Positions 36,140 through 47,500 of a stretch of DNA of 64,000 nucleotides are shown here, one piece after another. The stretch lies in the NCBI GenBank assembly GCA_013397115.1, contig VWZW01001228.1, positions 1,542,200-1,606,199 of the forward strand, written 5' to 3'. The notes beneath the pieces were generated by a model. The model saw only the letters and a program-made list of their open reading frames with translations, searched no databases and had not been told where the DNA came from. Every line of letters starts with the position of its first letter. Positions within the stretch are counted from its first letter, which is position 1. This DNA is from Edolisoma coerulescens. Taxonomy: Eukaryota > Chordata > Aves > Passeriformes > Campephagidae. Made by a program: the position numbers and the translations under genes.

Positions 36140-39100
36140 AGTTCTTGCTTACTATTTTTTTTCTGTCTCATTTTACCATATTTCTTGTTTTATTTCCACT
36201 TACAATAAAGCAGGAACTTGTGCCCACCACATTGAGTGGAAAACAGTATCAGCAGTTACCTAACCCAGTGGGCTTACACTTTAGGATACATGACACAGAA
36301 TGTGAGTGAAGATAAATGCTACCGATACATGCAATTTTTTATCTACATGTTTTCAATATTTTAAATGTTATAAATGCCAACCATGATGGCTTTCATCATT
36401 CTGGATCTCTTTTCCCCAGCAATTCATGGAGCTCTTGTATGTATCATACCAGAAAAGGGACTCAGACACAGCACTGGTGAGTTCACTGTGCATGGCAAAA
36501 GTACCTGAGATAAGGTAAAATGGCTACATTTCTTCTCCAACTCCAGCATCATTGACCTCCAAGTGCTTTAGGAGAGGAGGTGATTGTCCCTAAGTCTCCA
36601 GCAAACCCTGAAGCATGTGAGACACAAGGTCACACATGTTTTGGCCAGGTTCCCTATTGCCCTGTCATTTATTTCCCAGTTCTCACTCTGGCTGTACAAA
36701 CAGGGCAGGTTATGTGCTCACTGGCTAATGACTGATCTCCAATTAGGGTTTATAAAGATAAAGGCCTGCTTAGACCAGTAGTACATTACAAGATGTTTAT
36801 TTGATGTCAGTGCATTTTCAAACATTCAGCAGTCAGTAATTATGCAATAATAAAAGCATGTGTTACTCTGAACTGCCACAGCTGAAGTGGCATTTTTGCA
36901 GTTGTCTTCCCACTTCTTTTGCTTTGGGGATCTGAATGCATTTTCTCACATTTTTCAGTGAATCATAGATAGATAGATAGATTCTTTTTCTTTTCTCCCT
37001 TCCTTTTATCTTTGTGATTTCTTCTGCAGTGCTGTGCAGGCAAGCAACTTTGCATTCCCAGTGATCCTGGACACCCCCCCACACCCAACCTGCATTTCAC
37101 CCTGCTCCTGCCAAAATCAATCCTCTCCTACACATTCACACCTACACATGAAAGAAAGCAACACATCTACTAGGAAGAGAATTTCATACAGGATTCATAT
37201 TTCTGTTTATGCTGTATTTCACCAGTGAATTGGGACTCCCTCCATCTATTCTGGAGCACTGAAAGCTGCAGGAGAAGGTCAGTTTGATTAAATGCCACAG
37301 AAGTTTAGGCATTTAAGCACATGGCCCTCACTTAAAGTAGAATCAGTCTGTTATAGTCAGCACCAACAGCTACAGTTATTGTGAGTTTGTGTTTGTCAGT
37401 AAGCCCGAAAATGAGGCACACAGCCACCTGCACTTTGTATGAATAATGTTTCAAGCTTATGCCTATCTGCCTCCTCAGTCTTAATATCCCACACACAATA
37501 ACCTGGAAGCCAGCATAGCTTCAGCTTCTACAGGCTCTCTGTTGATGGAATTAGCTACTCTAATTTCCACCAGATGCCAGCGGTGTTAAATGAAAAGCTG
37601 GACTAAGCTCCTTTTCCCCGTGTGAACAGTAAGCGTTGTACTCAGCTGCCCTCAATTCCTCCCCACTCATGCTGCCCAGCATTTGCCATTGGCCTTGCCT
37701 CGGGCTGGGGATGCACCAGGCCAGCAGGAAGCACTGGGCATCAGGCCGTGGGTGGGACTGAGGTGAGTGGGCATTTATGTGCTCTAAATTCATACCACAC
37801 CGACTACGCCGAGCAGCCACGACTCTGGATTAAGAGTTAACTGACTTTCAGGGAAATAATTGGATGGGGTGGGACAGGAAAACGATTTCTAGTAGATCTA
37901 AAACAGGCTGCAGAACCTTATCTAGAGAATAATAGAAAGTGAAGTTTTGATTTCCGACAATTTGCCTAATGGGATTCTCCAGGGGTGATGTTTGATAGAT
38001 GCAGTAGTGACTAAACCCACAGAGTTAAGAAAATGCTAATGAAATCTGCAGTTAATACCAGTTTAGGAAAGTAAAGATGTACCAAAGACAGCAACTACAG
38101 GAAAAGCAACTTAGAGGGAATAGAAGCAGCAGAATATCATGCTGTAGAAGATGTGGCACAATGCTCCAAAGAAGAAATTTCTCCAAAGTCACAGGGATTT
38201 CCAGGTAATTAGTGAACCTAAGAGAGACCTAGGAGTAACAGAGGACAGCAAATACAGCCTGGTGATATGAGATAAAGTAACAGCAAAACACAAAAGCTCA
38301 TGAAACAGTGAAACTACTGGTCCTTCATGGTTGTGCTGCCTGATGGCCCATAATATGTGAAACCAGCTTAAGTCTTCAGATAGGTACATTATTCATGTTG
38401 TGTTTGCTATGTACAGTCTCCATCTACTAGTACGTGCTGAGGTTATAGTTCAGTAGGACCTTTAATAACATTTTTCTTTCCAGAACGCTTTCCTGTATCC
38501 AGTAGGAATTCAGTATTCTTGAAAGCTCTGCCTGGGTGTTCGGTTTGACTTACATTAGCCAAAGAACATTATCACTTGGACTGAGAAAGCAGATCCAAAC
38601 ATGCAAACACACATAGATAGACACACAAAGATGAATCAAAGTTAATTTTTAAAAAATTCATTTATTTTTAATAAAGCCAGTGGAAAAGACTTGGTCTTCT
38701 CTTGGCTTTCCCTCTTTTACCCATGGAAGGGTATTTGGCATATAAATGCTACACCTGTAGAAATACAGATCCATTCTCAAATCGGTGTATGTGGAGGTTG
38801 ATACAGGCACTGCAGTTACCCATTTGCATTGAAAGAGCACAACTACTCCCAGAACACCTTTTCCTTACTGAAAACAATCTCACAAATATAAAGGAGAAGA
38901 AGAAAAAAGAGACACGTAGTCTTATAAGGGTTATTTAAATTGGGATATACTGTTTATAAGGAGGTCGTTATGGAGAGCCAGAAATTTAAAAAAATATCCA
39001 TTTTATAAGAAATGTTTCAAGCCTCCTGAATGTCCCTTTAGGGAAAAAAAAAGTATAATATTGGTACCTTTTACATAGCATTGTGAAGGGATCCTTACTT

Positions 39101-40350
39101 TATGAAAGTCTTTTGTTGCATTTTGAGATTCTGGAGCAAAAGGCATTCTATTTTAAGCACAGTGTACTTACTGTCACTTGACTTTCATGTCCTGCTTTCC
39201 TGACTGACAAGTAAAGCTGCTGCTTTGGAAGCAAAACTGTATCCTGAATACTGAGGAAGCACTGGAAGGCTAAACACACTGGACTTAAAATTCTGTGTTC
39301 TCTTGTTCTATGCTTTGTTGCTGAAAACTTTTTAAATTAAAACAAACCCCTCCCCAAGCCCAGTGATAAATTCAGTAGGGAATCTGTTTCTTCCTCTAAT
39401 GTGGCCCTTGCTTTTTATGCCACTTACTTCCCCCTCCACTTCTTTCCTTGGTTTCTCTTCTTTTCCTCCAGGTATCCAAAGAACTTGAGCAATCTCTCCA
39501 TAAATACCAGTTCTATTATGTTCATTGACCACAGCGGTGCACAGGATATTAAATGAAACAAAGTTTTACCTTATTCCAAATACAGTGATTCCAATGGACT
39601 GGGGATCTGGCTGGTTGTGAATCTGTCACATTTCCCATCTGCCATTCTCCAGCTGGCTGTTACTGAACCTTTCTTTACTATGTTATATGTTACCTTCTCT
39701 TTTGCTAGCGGTTCCGTTCTTCTTTGTTTTGGCCGCTAATGACTATTGCTGCATCATACTGGTTTTAGTGATCTGTAAATGACATCAGCTGATGAATGAC
39801 ACAGCACTTGGAATGTACTAGCACATCGTAGGATTTGGAAACCACCATTTAACACGTGTCAAGCATTCCTGACACTTGCAGTAGAGAAACCTACTCAAAC
39901 ACAAAATAACTTTATCAGTTGAAGTGAATCAGCTCACTTTGAGCAACAGCAAGTGGCTCTGTCCAGGAAAGTGTAGCGCCTGGACAGAAAGCTGCACCTT
40001 GTGGCTCACAGTGGAGTAACTTAAAAAAGAATTTCCAACACTAAGAAGATGCCATTGCAGGTTGTATTTTACACTTTCTACTTCAGCTACACAAGGCTCA
40101 CCTTTTCCTTGGCCTCACTCAGAAACCACACACCTTCCTGGAGATTCAGGGATACATCTAAAATCCTTCACATGACCAATTCAAATAATTTGATGTAACA
40201 CAATTTCTGAAGAGGCGCACTTGTTTTGAAGCACCCTCTCTAAGCAAATCAAGGAGGTGAAGTAAATCCTATGTAACAGTAACACCATGCCCAGGTGCTC
40301 CTTAACATGTTACGACCGGACTCCCCAGGCAATGGGTCTCCTCCGGGTGG
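36140..40350. other. Intergenic region between MYBPC1 and CHPT1
   Basis: About 4.2 kb with no supported gene. It contains a short GATA repeat near 36968. A GC-richer, CpG-containing patch at about 37600-37830 stands out from the AT-rich surroundings. No recognised transposon. Confidence 0.65.
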
Positions 40351-40356
40351 TGGAGG

Positions 40357-40419
40357 GATCACCTCCTTGGGTGATGCAGTGGGGTCACCTCCTTGGGTGA
40401 CGCAGTGAGGTCACCTCCC
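40357..40419. repeat. 26-bp tandem repeat upstream of the CHPT1 CpG island
   Basis: Two near-identical 26-bp units (40357-40382 and 40383-40408, consensus GRTCACCTCCTTGGGTGAYG plus CAGTGR) and a partial third. Units begin with GGTCA-type sequence; AGGTCA occurs at 40408-40413 and GGGTCA at 40382-40387. It lies about 600 bp upstream of the CHPT1 start codon. Confidence 0.85.
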
Positions 40420-40559
40420 TGCAAGCACGGCTGCCCCGTCCTGCTGGCTGCAGGGAGGTCGCCTGCTGTTCAAACCCTGCCTTTACGCTTTGTTCCAGTA
40501 AAAATCCTTCTGGCCACCTGCTGCGTGCACCCCCGCTGTGGCCACTGTCTGCATGACAA

Positions 40560-41500
40560 AACGTGTGAAAGGGAAACAAGCTGAACAAGGCAAATCACAG
40601 GCGAGAGCGGGGTTCACCCCGCGCCGCCCGCACCCCGGGAGACGAGAGGTGTACGCACAGGCGCATCTCCCCGCTCCAGCACCGGCCCTGACCGGCGGCG
40701 GGACGGGCCCTGCCGGGCGCACCCCCACCACGACCGAGGGCGTCCCCGCCGCCGGGGCATCCCCAACCCCACACGGCGAGGCGGGGCCGTGCCCGCTACG
40801 GAGCCGCTGCCGTGAGGGCGCCGCGCACTTGGGGCAAAGGAGCCAAAGCCGGGCCGGGGGCGAGGGCGTTCGCCCCGCGTTGGCCGAGGCAGGGGCGGCC
40901 GTTCCTCTCCGGCCAAGCCGCTGTTGGGCGTCGGCCTCTTCCGCNGGCGGCTCCTTGACCCCGGTGCCGTCCGTCGCGGTGGTGCGGGCATGGTCGTGCC
41001 CTGGGCGCTGCCCGCGCCCCTCAGCCCGGCGCAGCTGAAGCGCCTGGAGCAGCACCGCTACAGCGCGGCCGGGCGCTCGCTGCTGGAGCCATGGCTGCAG
41101 CCCTACTGGGGCTGGCTGGTGGAGCAGGTCCCGCGGGGGCTGGCGCCCAACGCCATCACCATGGGCGGCCTCCTGCTGAACTGCCTGACGGCGCTGCCGC
41201 TCATCGCCTGCTGCCCCAGCGCCACCGAGCAGGTACCGCCCGACACGGCCGCCGCTCCCCGCTGGAGCCGCGCTGAGCCGGGCGCGGGGGCTGCGGCTCG
41301 GCCCCGCTGGTGCCTGCTGACAGTACCCGGGGCTGGAGGGCCGTGCCCCGCTGCGGGTGCGGTGCCCTGTCAGTTTGGGCTCCACCGCAGCGACACGCGT
41401 GGCCCGTCCCTTGGCAGGGAGGGCTAAGGCAGCGCTGCGGGATTGTCCTGAGAAATCAGGGGAGCGGTGACGCGCGGCTCACCCTTTGGGGCAGCAGGGG
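40560..41500 (+). promoter_or_regulatory. CHPT1: CpG island promoter of CHPT1
   Basis: An abrupt rise in GC content and CpG density against an AT-rich background, spanning the 5' flank, the first coding exon and the start of intron 1. It includes GC-box-like GGGGCGG near 40893 and no TATA box. This is the usual promoter form of a housekeeping gene. One ambiguous base (N at 40945) lies in the probable 5' UTR. The transcription start cannot be placed exactly. Confidence 0.8.
40990..41232 (+). CDS. CHPT1: CHPT1 coding exon 1
   Basis: Residues 1-81, from MVVPWALPAPLSPAQLKRLE to SATEQ. It contains the family stretch HRYSAAGRSLLEP and a first membrane helix around residues 56-75. Very GC-rich (CpG island). 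It ends on a codon boundary at donor CAG/GTACCG. Confidence 0.95.
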
Positions 41501-44500
41501 TCAAGCTGGAGATGAGTGTTAAGATTTGAATGCCAAAATGCTGTAGGGATCACGTGGAAGGACGAGGTTCAGCGGACGAGCTCCGGCCCTCCACTGCCCA
41601 GAGGGCCGCGTAGGGCCGGGGCTTTGGTGCGGTGGGCACTTGGCCTGCACTGCACGCTGTGGTGCAGAGGGCACAGCCGGGCTCACCTGGGGCGTGGGAC
41701 CCCCGCGGACCAGGCTGCATTCCATGTGTGTGCCTCTGCCCGGGCAGCTGGCTGGGAAGGGAATGTAACTCTCCTCCAGAGTGCGGTTGTCACACAGGGG
41801 CCGTGGAGGTAGAAACAGCAGCTGGGTCGTGATAGAGGTTGCGGGATGTGCCCAGGAGCAGGGCAGGGCTGGCCACGAGACGTGGCTGATGCCACTTCGG
41901 CATCGCTTAGTTCAGAGCTGCGGCTGGGTTGTGTAGCAGCTGTGTTAGCTGACAGTAGCTCAAATGTTTCCCCTCCTTGCGTGGGAAACATTTAATTGCT
42001 TTAACTTCTGGAGGGAAAACAGGCTTGTTAACGTGGGCTGGTGCTGCTCTCACTTGAACTGCAGTGCCTACAGTTTCTCACACAATTTCAGGAGCTCTGT
42101 CCGAGCTTCCCAGTCTGTTGCAAATATCCCATTGCAGAGTCTTTCTGGTAGTTAGGGTAGGAAATACCAGGGGGAAATTGCTTTATGTGGGTAAAATACT
42201 TTGAAAGGTGGCCGTTGTTTTTCATGTGTTCTGATGGGCTTAAATCCTAACAGCAGAGGTTGGCAGTTGGTTGGGACTTTTTTAATACCATAGATTTACC
42301 CTGGTGAGTGTTCTTGTCAGAAGAACATTTCTTTTTCTCTAGTTGCTTTGCACTTTGTGTTCACAGAGGTGTTTGTGGCAGACGTCAGGAAACTGATCCA
42401 GTTCGAAATTAACTTCGGTTTCGGTTTGGTCTCACCCTAATCACTCCCCTGATATACATCACCCGGTAGAGGCACTCAGGCATTACAGGCCGATGGTCTT
42501 CTGTTAGCACTTTCAGAATTAAAATGCCTGTGGACTGCTACCTTTAGCTTAGTTTTGTGATGAAAGTATCAGTTGTGTACTAGCTATGTGTCTGACTGCT
42601 CATTTTAGATTCTTTTCTTTGCTATGCAAAACTAAAACCAGTAAATTTTAAGTTATTTTTCCCTTGAGGACTCTTGTACAAAAAGAAAAAAGTTGTGTTG
42701 CCGAGATCCAGGGAATTACTTCTTCCAGGAAAACTTAGGTTGGGTTTTAGGAACTTTTCTGTTTGGACTTTTAAATTTTTTTTTTTTTAAGTGTGGAAGC
42801 TGGGTTTTATAAGAACCTACAGTTCGGACTACACTTTCTTGTTTAGATATCAGTATATTCTCTATAAATATGCAGTGTGAACCCAGACTCATCCTGTTGT
42901 TTTGTTTGTTGCCCCTGCTCTGTGAGAATAGCCCTGATTTTCTCTTGCTGCATCACTTAGAAGCATCATTCTCTCTCCGGCTTGTTTAATGACTCAGCTT
43001 GTCTTCTGCTGAAGTTGAGGTCATGTTTCTGGATGGCTTTTTGAAAAAGCTAAAACTTGCAACACTTAATAGGTGTTGCCTGCACTGTTGTAATACCTAT
43101 TTCGTAGTTTTTACTTGGATGTGTAGGCTGGAAGGGGTAGGTGGAGCTGAAAATAATGTTAAAGATGATTGAAATCACAGACTGAACTAATACCATAGTG
43201 CACTTCAGTAGCACCTCTGTCATGAACATGATTAGCTGATGGACAAATAAGAACATGTTATATTCTCTTGGGTAGGGTAGGAGCACTGAATAGAAATCTT
43301 GGATAAAATAAAATAACAAGCAGGTTTGGGTTTTGGTATGGGGGTTTTTTTGGTTTGTTTTTTTTTTTTTTTTTTGAGTTGGTTTATGTCATTGCTTTTT
43401 ATTTCCTAACCGGTCTTAAGTGGGCCATTTTGGTTAACCCTTTATTGAAAACAAAAAAGTCTTGATGTTTGTACAAACCATCCAAAACAAGTACGACTGG
43501 TAGCTGAAATCCCACGGAGAGGAGCTGCTAACAGATGCTTAGAAAAGAGATCTTTCTCCACTATACCCTTCCAGCTGCCAGAAGACTGTGGTTTAGCAGT
43601 TTCTTTGCGAGGGATTCTACTTGGGTTACTTGCTAGAAAGCAACTGGTGGATCTGTTTCCCCACAGACATTTTCCACCTCATGATGTTGCCTTTTGAATT
43701 AGTTGTTTTGAACCTGTTTGTACTTTCAGCTTCCATTATGTCCTGTGGCAGTGATTTCCAGAATTTCATACTGTTTATTCTCAACCCCAATGAAATGAAT
43801 GTCTCAAACCACAAAATGCTCTCTTGTTCTAACGTGGAGCCATTTTTCCCTATTCGCTATTCTTTTTCATCAGTATCAGTAGCCACTAAAAGCCAGTTTG
43901 TTACTGACTAGCGCAGTATGTTTTGGAATTTTAAAATATCGTCTGCTTCAGTAATGTCTCCTTTCCCAGTAGGATCATGGTTTGTATCACTGTCTCCTGC
44001 AAATGTGTGTTTTAACATAAGCCTTCTTATTTACAGCTAAGCCCTTAGCAGGTTGCACCCCTCAGGCATTGCTGTAACCACAATCCATGTGTGTATGTTT
44101 TTGTTGAGGTTTGTCCAGTTTCCTACTCTTTGTAACTTAGGACAACAGTCTATAAAAATAATATACAGGTACAGTGGTGGAGAGAACACCACCTGCAGGT
44201 TTCATGTTTATAGAGTGCTGAAATATCGTTTTCACTGTGGTTGCAGCCTGGATTGTGTTCTCTTTTTTTTCTTTTTCTTTTTTTTTGACACTCATTAGGA
44301 AATATTTAAGAATGAAAACTCTTGCTGACATTAACTAAGAACAGTGTGTATTTGCTACATTAGAGAGCAAAAGAAGCACTTTTTAGGTGAGAATTTCCAT
44401 TTTATCCCCACCATACGACAGTGAATTGTTTTGCTCTACTGCCAGCAGACTTCTCTGAAGCAGCTACAGTCAATTCATTAGGTTTTGCAGAGGAATCTTC

Positions 44501-47500
44501 CATACCCCTCTCCAGTCTGGGGACAACCAGGAAGAAAACTGACTGAACATAATTATATTTTTAAAAGGGAGAAAGGAAACTTTGATCCTCTGCTTTCATG
44601 GTTGCTCATGGAGGGCTCTAGCTTTGGTAATCCTTCAAGATAAGCCACAGGTCTCTCTAAAATTATAGACTAGTTGGGTGGAAGGGACTTTAAAGGCCAT
44701 CCTGTCCAGCCTCTGTGTCATTACCAGGGTCATCTTCAACTAGGTTGGGTTGCTCAGAGTCCTGCCCAGTCTGACCTTGAATGTTTCCAGAGGTGGGGCA
44801 TCTGTTACCTCTCTGCGCCAGTGTTTCATGACCCTCATAGTAAAAAAAAAAAAAATCTTCCTTAGTCTAAATCTGCCTGCTTTTATAAAGTCACGGAATT
44901 GTAGAGTGGTTTGGGAAGCTAGAATTTTAGACCGAAGTGGGTGCTAACCATAATTATTACATTGTATTGAATTATAACTATTTGAAAAATAATCTTGTAG
45001 CACTTACAGCATGATCTAAGCAAAGAACTGGAAACAGAGGAAGACCGGAAGAGAAAAGCATGGATCATGGATTTGCTGTTTGGGTAGTGATAGGAGAAGG
45101 GGGCAGGGGCCCAAGGGTTCTCCTGCAGAGAGCCAGGGGAAGGAAGGGAGGCTTGTGATGGCTAGCTCTGTGGAATTGTTCAAGAAATGGTGTAGTGAGT
45201 TTATAAAAGGGTGTCATACCTTGCTGAAATGTGCTGTTTAGAAAGCCATACGTCTTGGGAGACCAAAAAGCAGGGGAGGGTCTAGGTGACTTCACCTGGC
45301 TCTACTATCAGCTGTTTGGAGGGAGAGGAACATTGGTGAGATGCTGTCTCTGCCTTTCTCTCTCTCTTTTTAAAAAACTTAAAAAAACAACAGGATACCC
45401 AAGCAAACACCCAAACCACCTTTAAAAGGAAGAGGCCTGCCAGAGGGCAAAATGAGGGGAAGATATTGATGGGTATGATATTATGTAAACAGCAGGGGCA
45501 CAGCTGAGCTTTGTGGGGGAGAGAGAGTAGAGAAGTAGAAAAGAAGTTGAACTGGAGCTGGTATGAACAGGGGATGTGTGTGTGGGGGGAGAATGTGAAG
45601 GAAAAAGCATTACCTGACTTGGAAGAGAAGTGTGAAGCACTGAGTGGAGTGGGAAATTCAGCCAAAACCCACAAGTGAGGAACAGAGCGATCAGTTGTGA
45701 ATGGGAGAAGGAGGTTATTTGGCATGAAGTAAGAAGGTGCAGGAATCCTGACACAGAAGGATGGGAGCTCCTTCAGACAGGGCTTGTTGGAGAGACAAGG
45801 ATGCTAAAGGAATGCAGATAGTCCTTGGTATGCATGAAATGCACTTGGACTATGGTACAATTATTTGATTATTATTTTTATTTTTTTTAATCTATGTTGT
45901 CTTCCCTGCTGTAGTTCAGGTTTGAACAGCCCCTTCCCTTATCCTGCTATTAGTACAATTGCACGTAGTGCTTTGTGGGAAATGATCCATGTTTAGGGGG
46001 AAGAGGAGGGGGAAGTCCAGTCTAAATGTCTCCTTCTATTCTGCATCTGATCCAGAGAGGGGCCATGTAAACTAGGGCGATACTATTAGCCATGGATTGA
46101 GGAAGTGAGATTATGGCTAAACGTGACGAGTAATTAAGGGGAACTGAATCTTTAAATACTGCAAAAGCTTGGCCTGTTGAACTCTCTGGACTTGAGAGCT
46201 TTGCTTGAAACAAGTTCTAAGGGATTTCCCTGACACATGTAGTCTTTTGCAGCTGTCCATGCTCTTTTGTGGGGTGGAATCATGGGAGCAGAAGAATGCC
46301 TGCTGTTCAACCCCCATTTTTTCCTGAAGGAGAGGCATGTCACACATACCTGTCAAACACTACATGTGTATGGCTTTGTTTTGACATGCTCTGTGTCAGT
46401 AGATGACCAATTCTACTGTACTGAATCTGTGTGTGACAGGATCCTGGAGCTGTATTATTTTCAGACATTGTTTTGAATTGAAGCAGAGAAGCATCCCCCC
46501 CTCCCTCCCTGCTTCCTTCCCCTCAGGTTTCTCTTCTCTTCTAGTTCCATGGGAATAGCATCTAGTTCTGGCCAAATAATACATTTGCTTGGGCAGGATA
46601 TAATGTTGGGCGGAGATAATAAACACCTCATCAGTGAAAAGCTGATGATTATTGGGAGCCTCCTGACCTTTCTGCTCAGCCATGTCAGCATTCTCAGATG
46701 CTCCCACTTCTCTAATTTGAAAACTACTTGGGTCCCACGTGGGAAGCCATCAGGGGACATCCCTGAAAGGACAGCCAGGCACATGAGAAGGCAAAGGAGA
46801 CAGCAGCAGGAGCTGTATTGAGAGGGTAGATAGCAGAGAAAATCCATGGTTATTAGGAACCTTTGGTGATTTGGAAAACTCTGTTTTTACCAATTAAAAC
46901 ATTAGAACATTCGTTTAATCTGCTAAATGATAGTTGACCAGAAGTGAATTTTTGTTCCCACCACTTTGGGTTAGATTGGAACTGATGGCCTTGGGATGAA
47001 ATGCTCTGGATAGTGTTTCTAAGCTCTCAAACATATGTTGTTCTTACTAGGATCTTTTTCCTTTGTCTTTAACTGTGGGGATACTGATACATCTGCTACA
47101 GGTGCTAATGGATACAGATGATCCCTACTGGGAAGCAGATGAAAACCCTCACCCTTCTTCCAGATCAGCAAGGGGCAGAGTGCTTTAGTTTTGGAATCTG
47201 GAGGGACTGTTGCTTTGATTGGTCCCGGTGGGAGCTAATGCAAACAGACTTGAATCAGCCTGAATGATCATACCTGTACTATAACTTGCAACTGGACAAA
47301 AGCTACTGCTTTGTCAAAAAGACATAATGGGAGAAGTTTGAGTTAAAGCTGATGTATTTGTTCATTTTCGCATATGTTGTGTTACACTTGCTTTGCAAGA
47401 AGCTAAATGTAGATCTCAAGCTATCTTTTCATAATTAATAGAAGTATGTTGCGGTAAGGACACCTCGCAAAACACTGCAGATGACCTTTGTGGCACTTCA

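Noticed and set aside
40483..41385. 300-codon open frame on the minus strand
   Set aside because: It lies over the CpG island, where stop codons are rare because of high GC, and overlaps CHPT1 exon 1 antisense. The composition (Arg, Pro, Ala, Gly) is typical of a shadow frame and no family is recognisable.
45282..45754. 147- and 110-codon open frames on the minus strand
   Set aside because: Produced by the purine-rich sense strand, giving Ser/Phe/Leu/Pro-rich low-complexity translation. No homology or splice structure.
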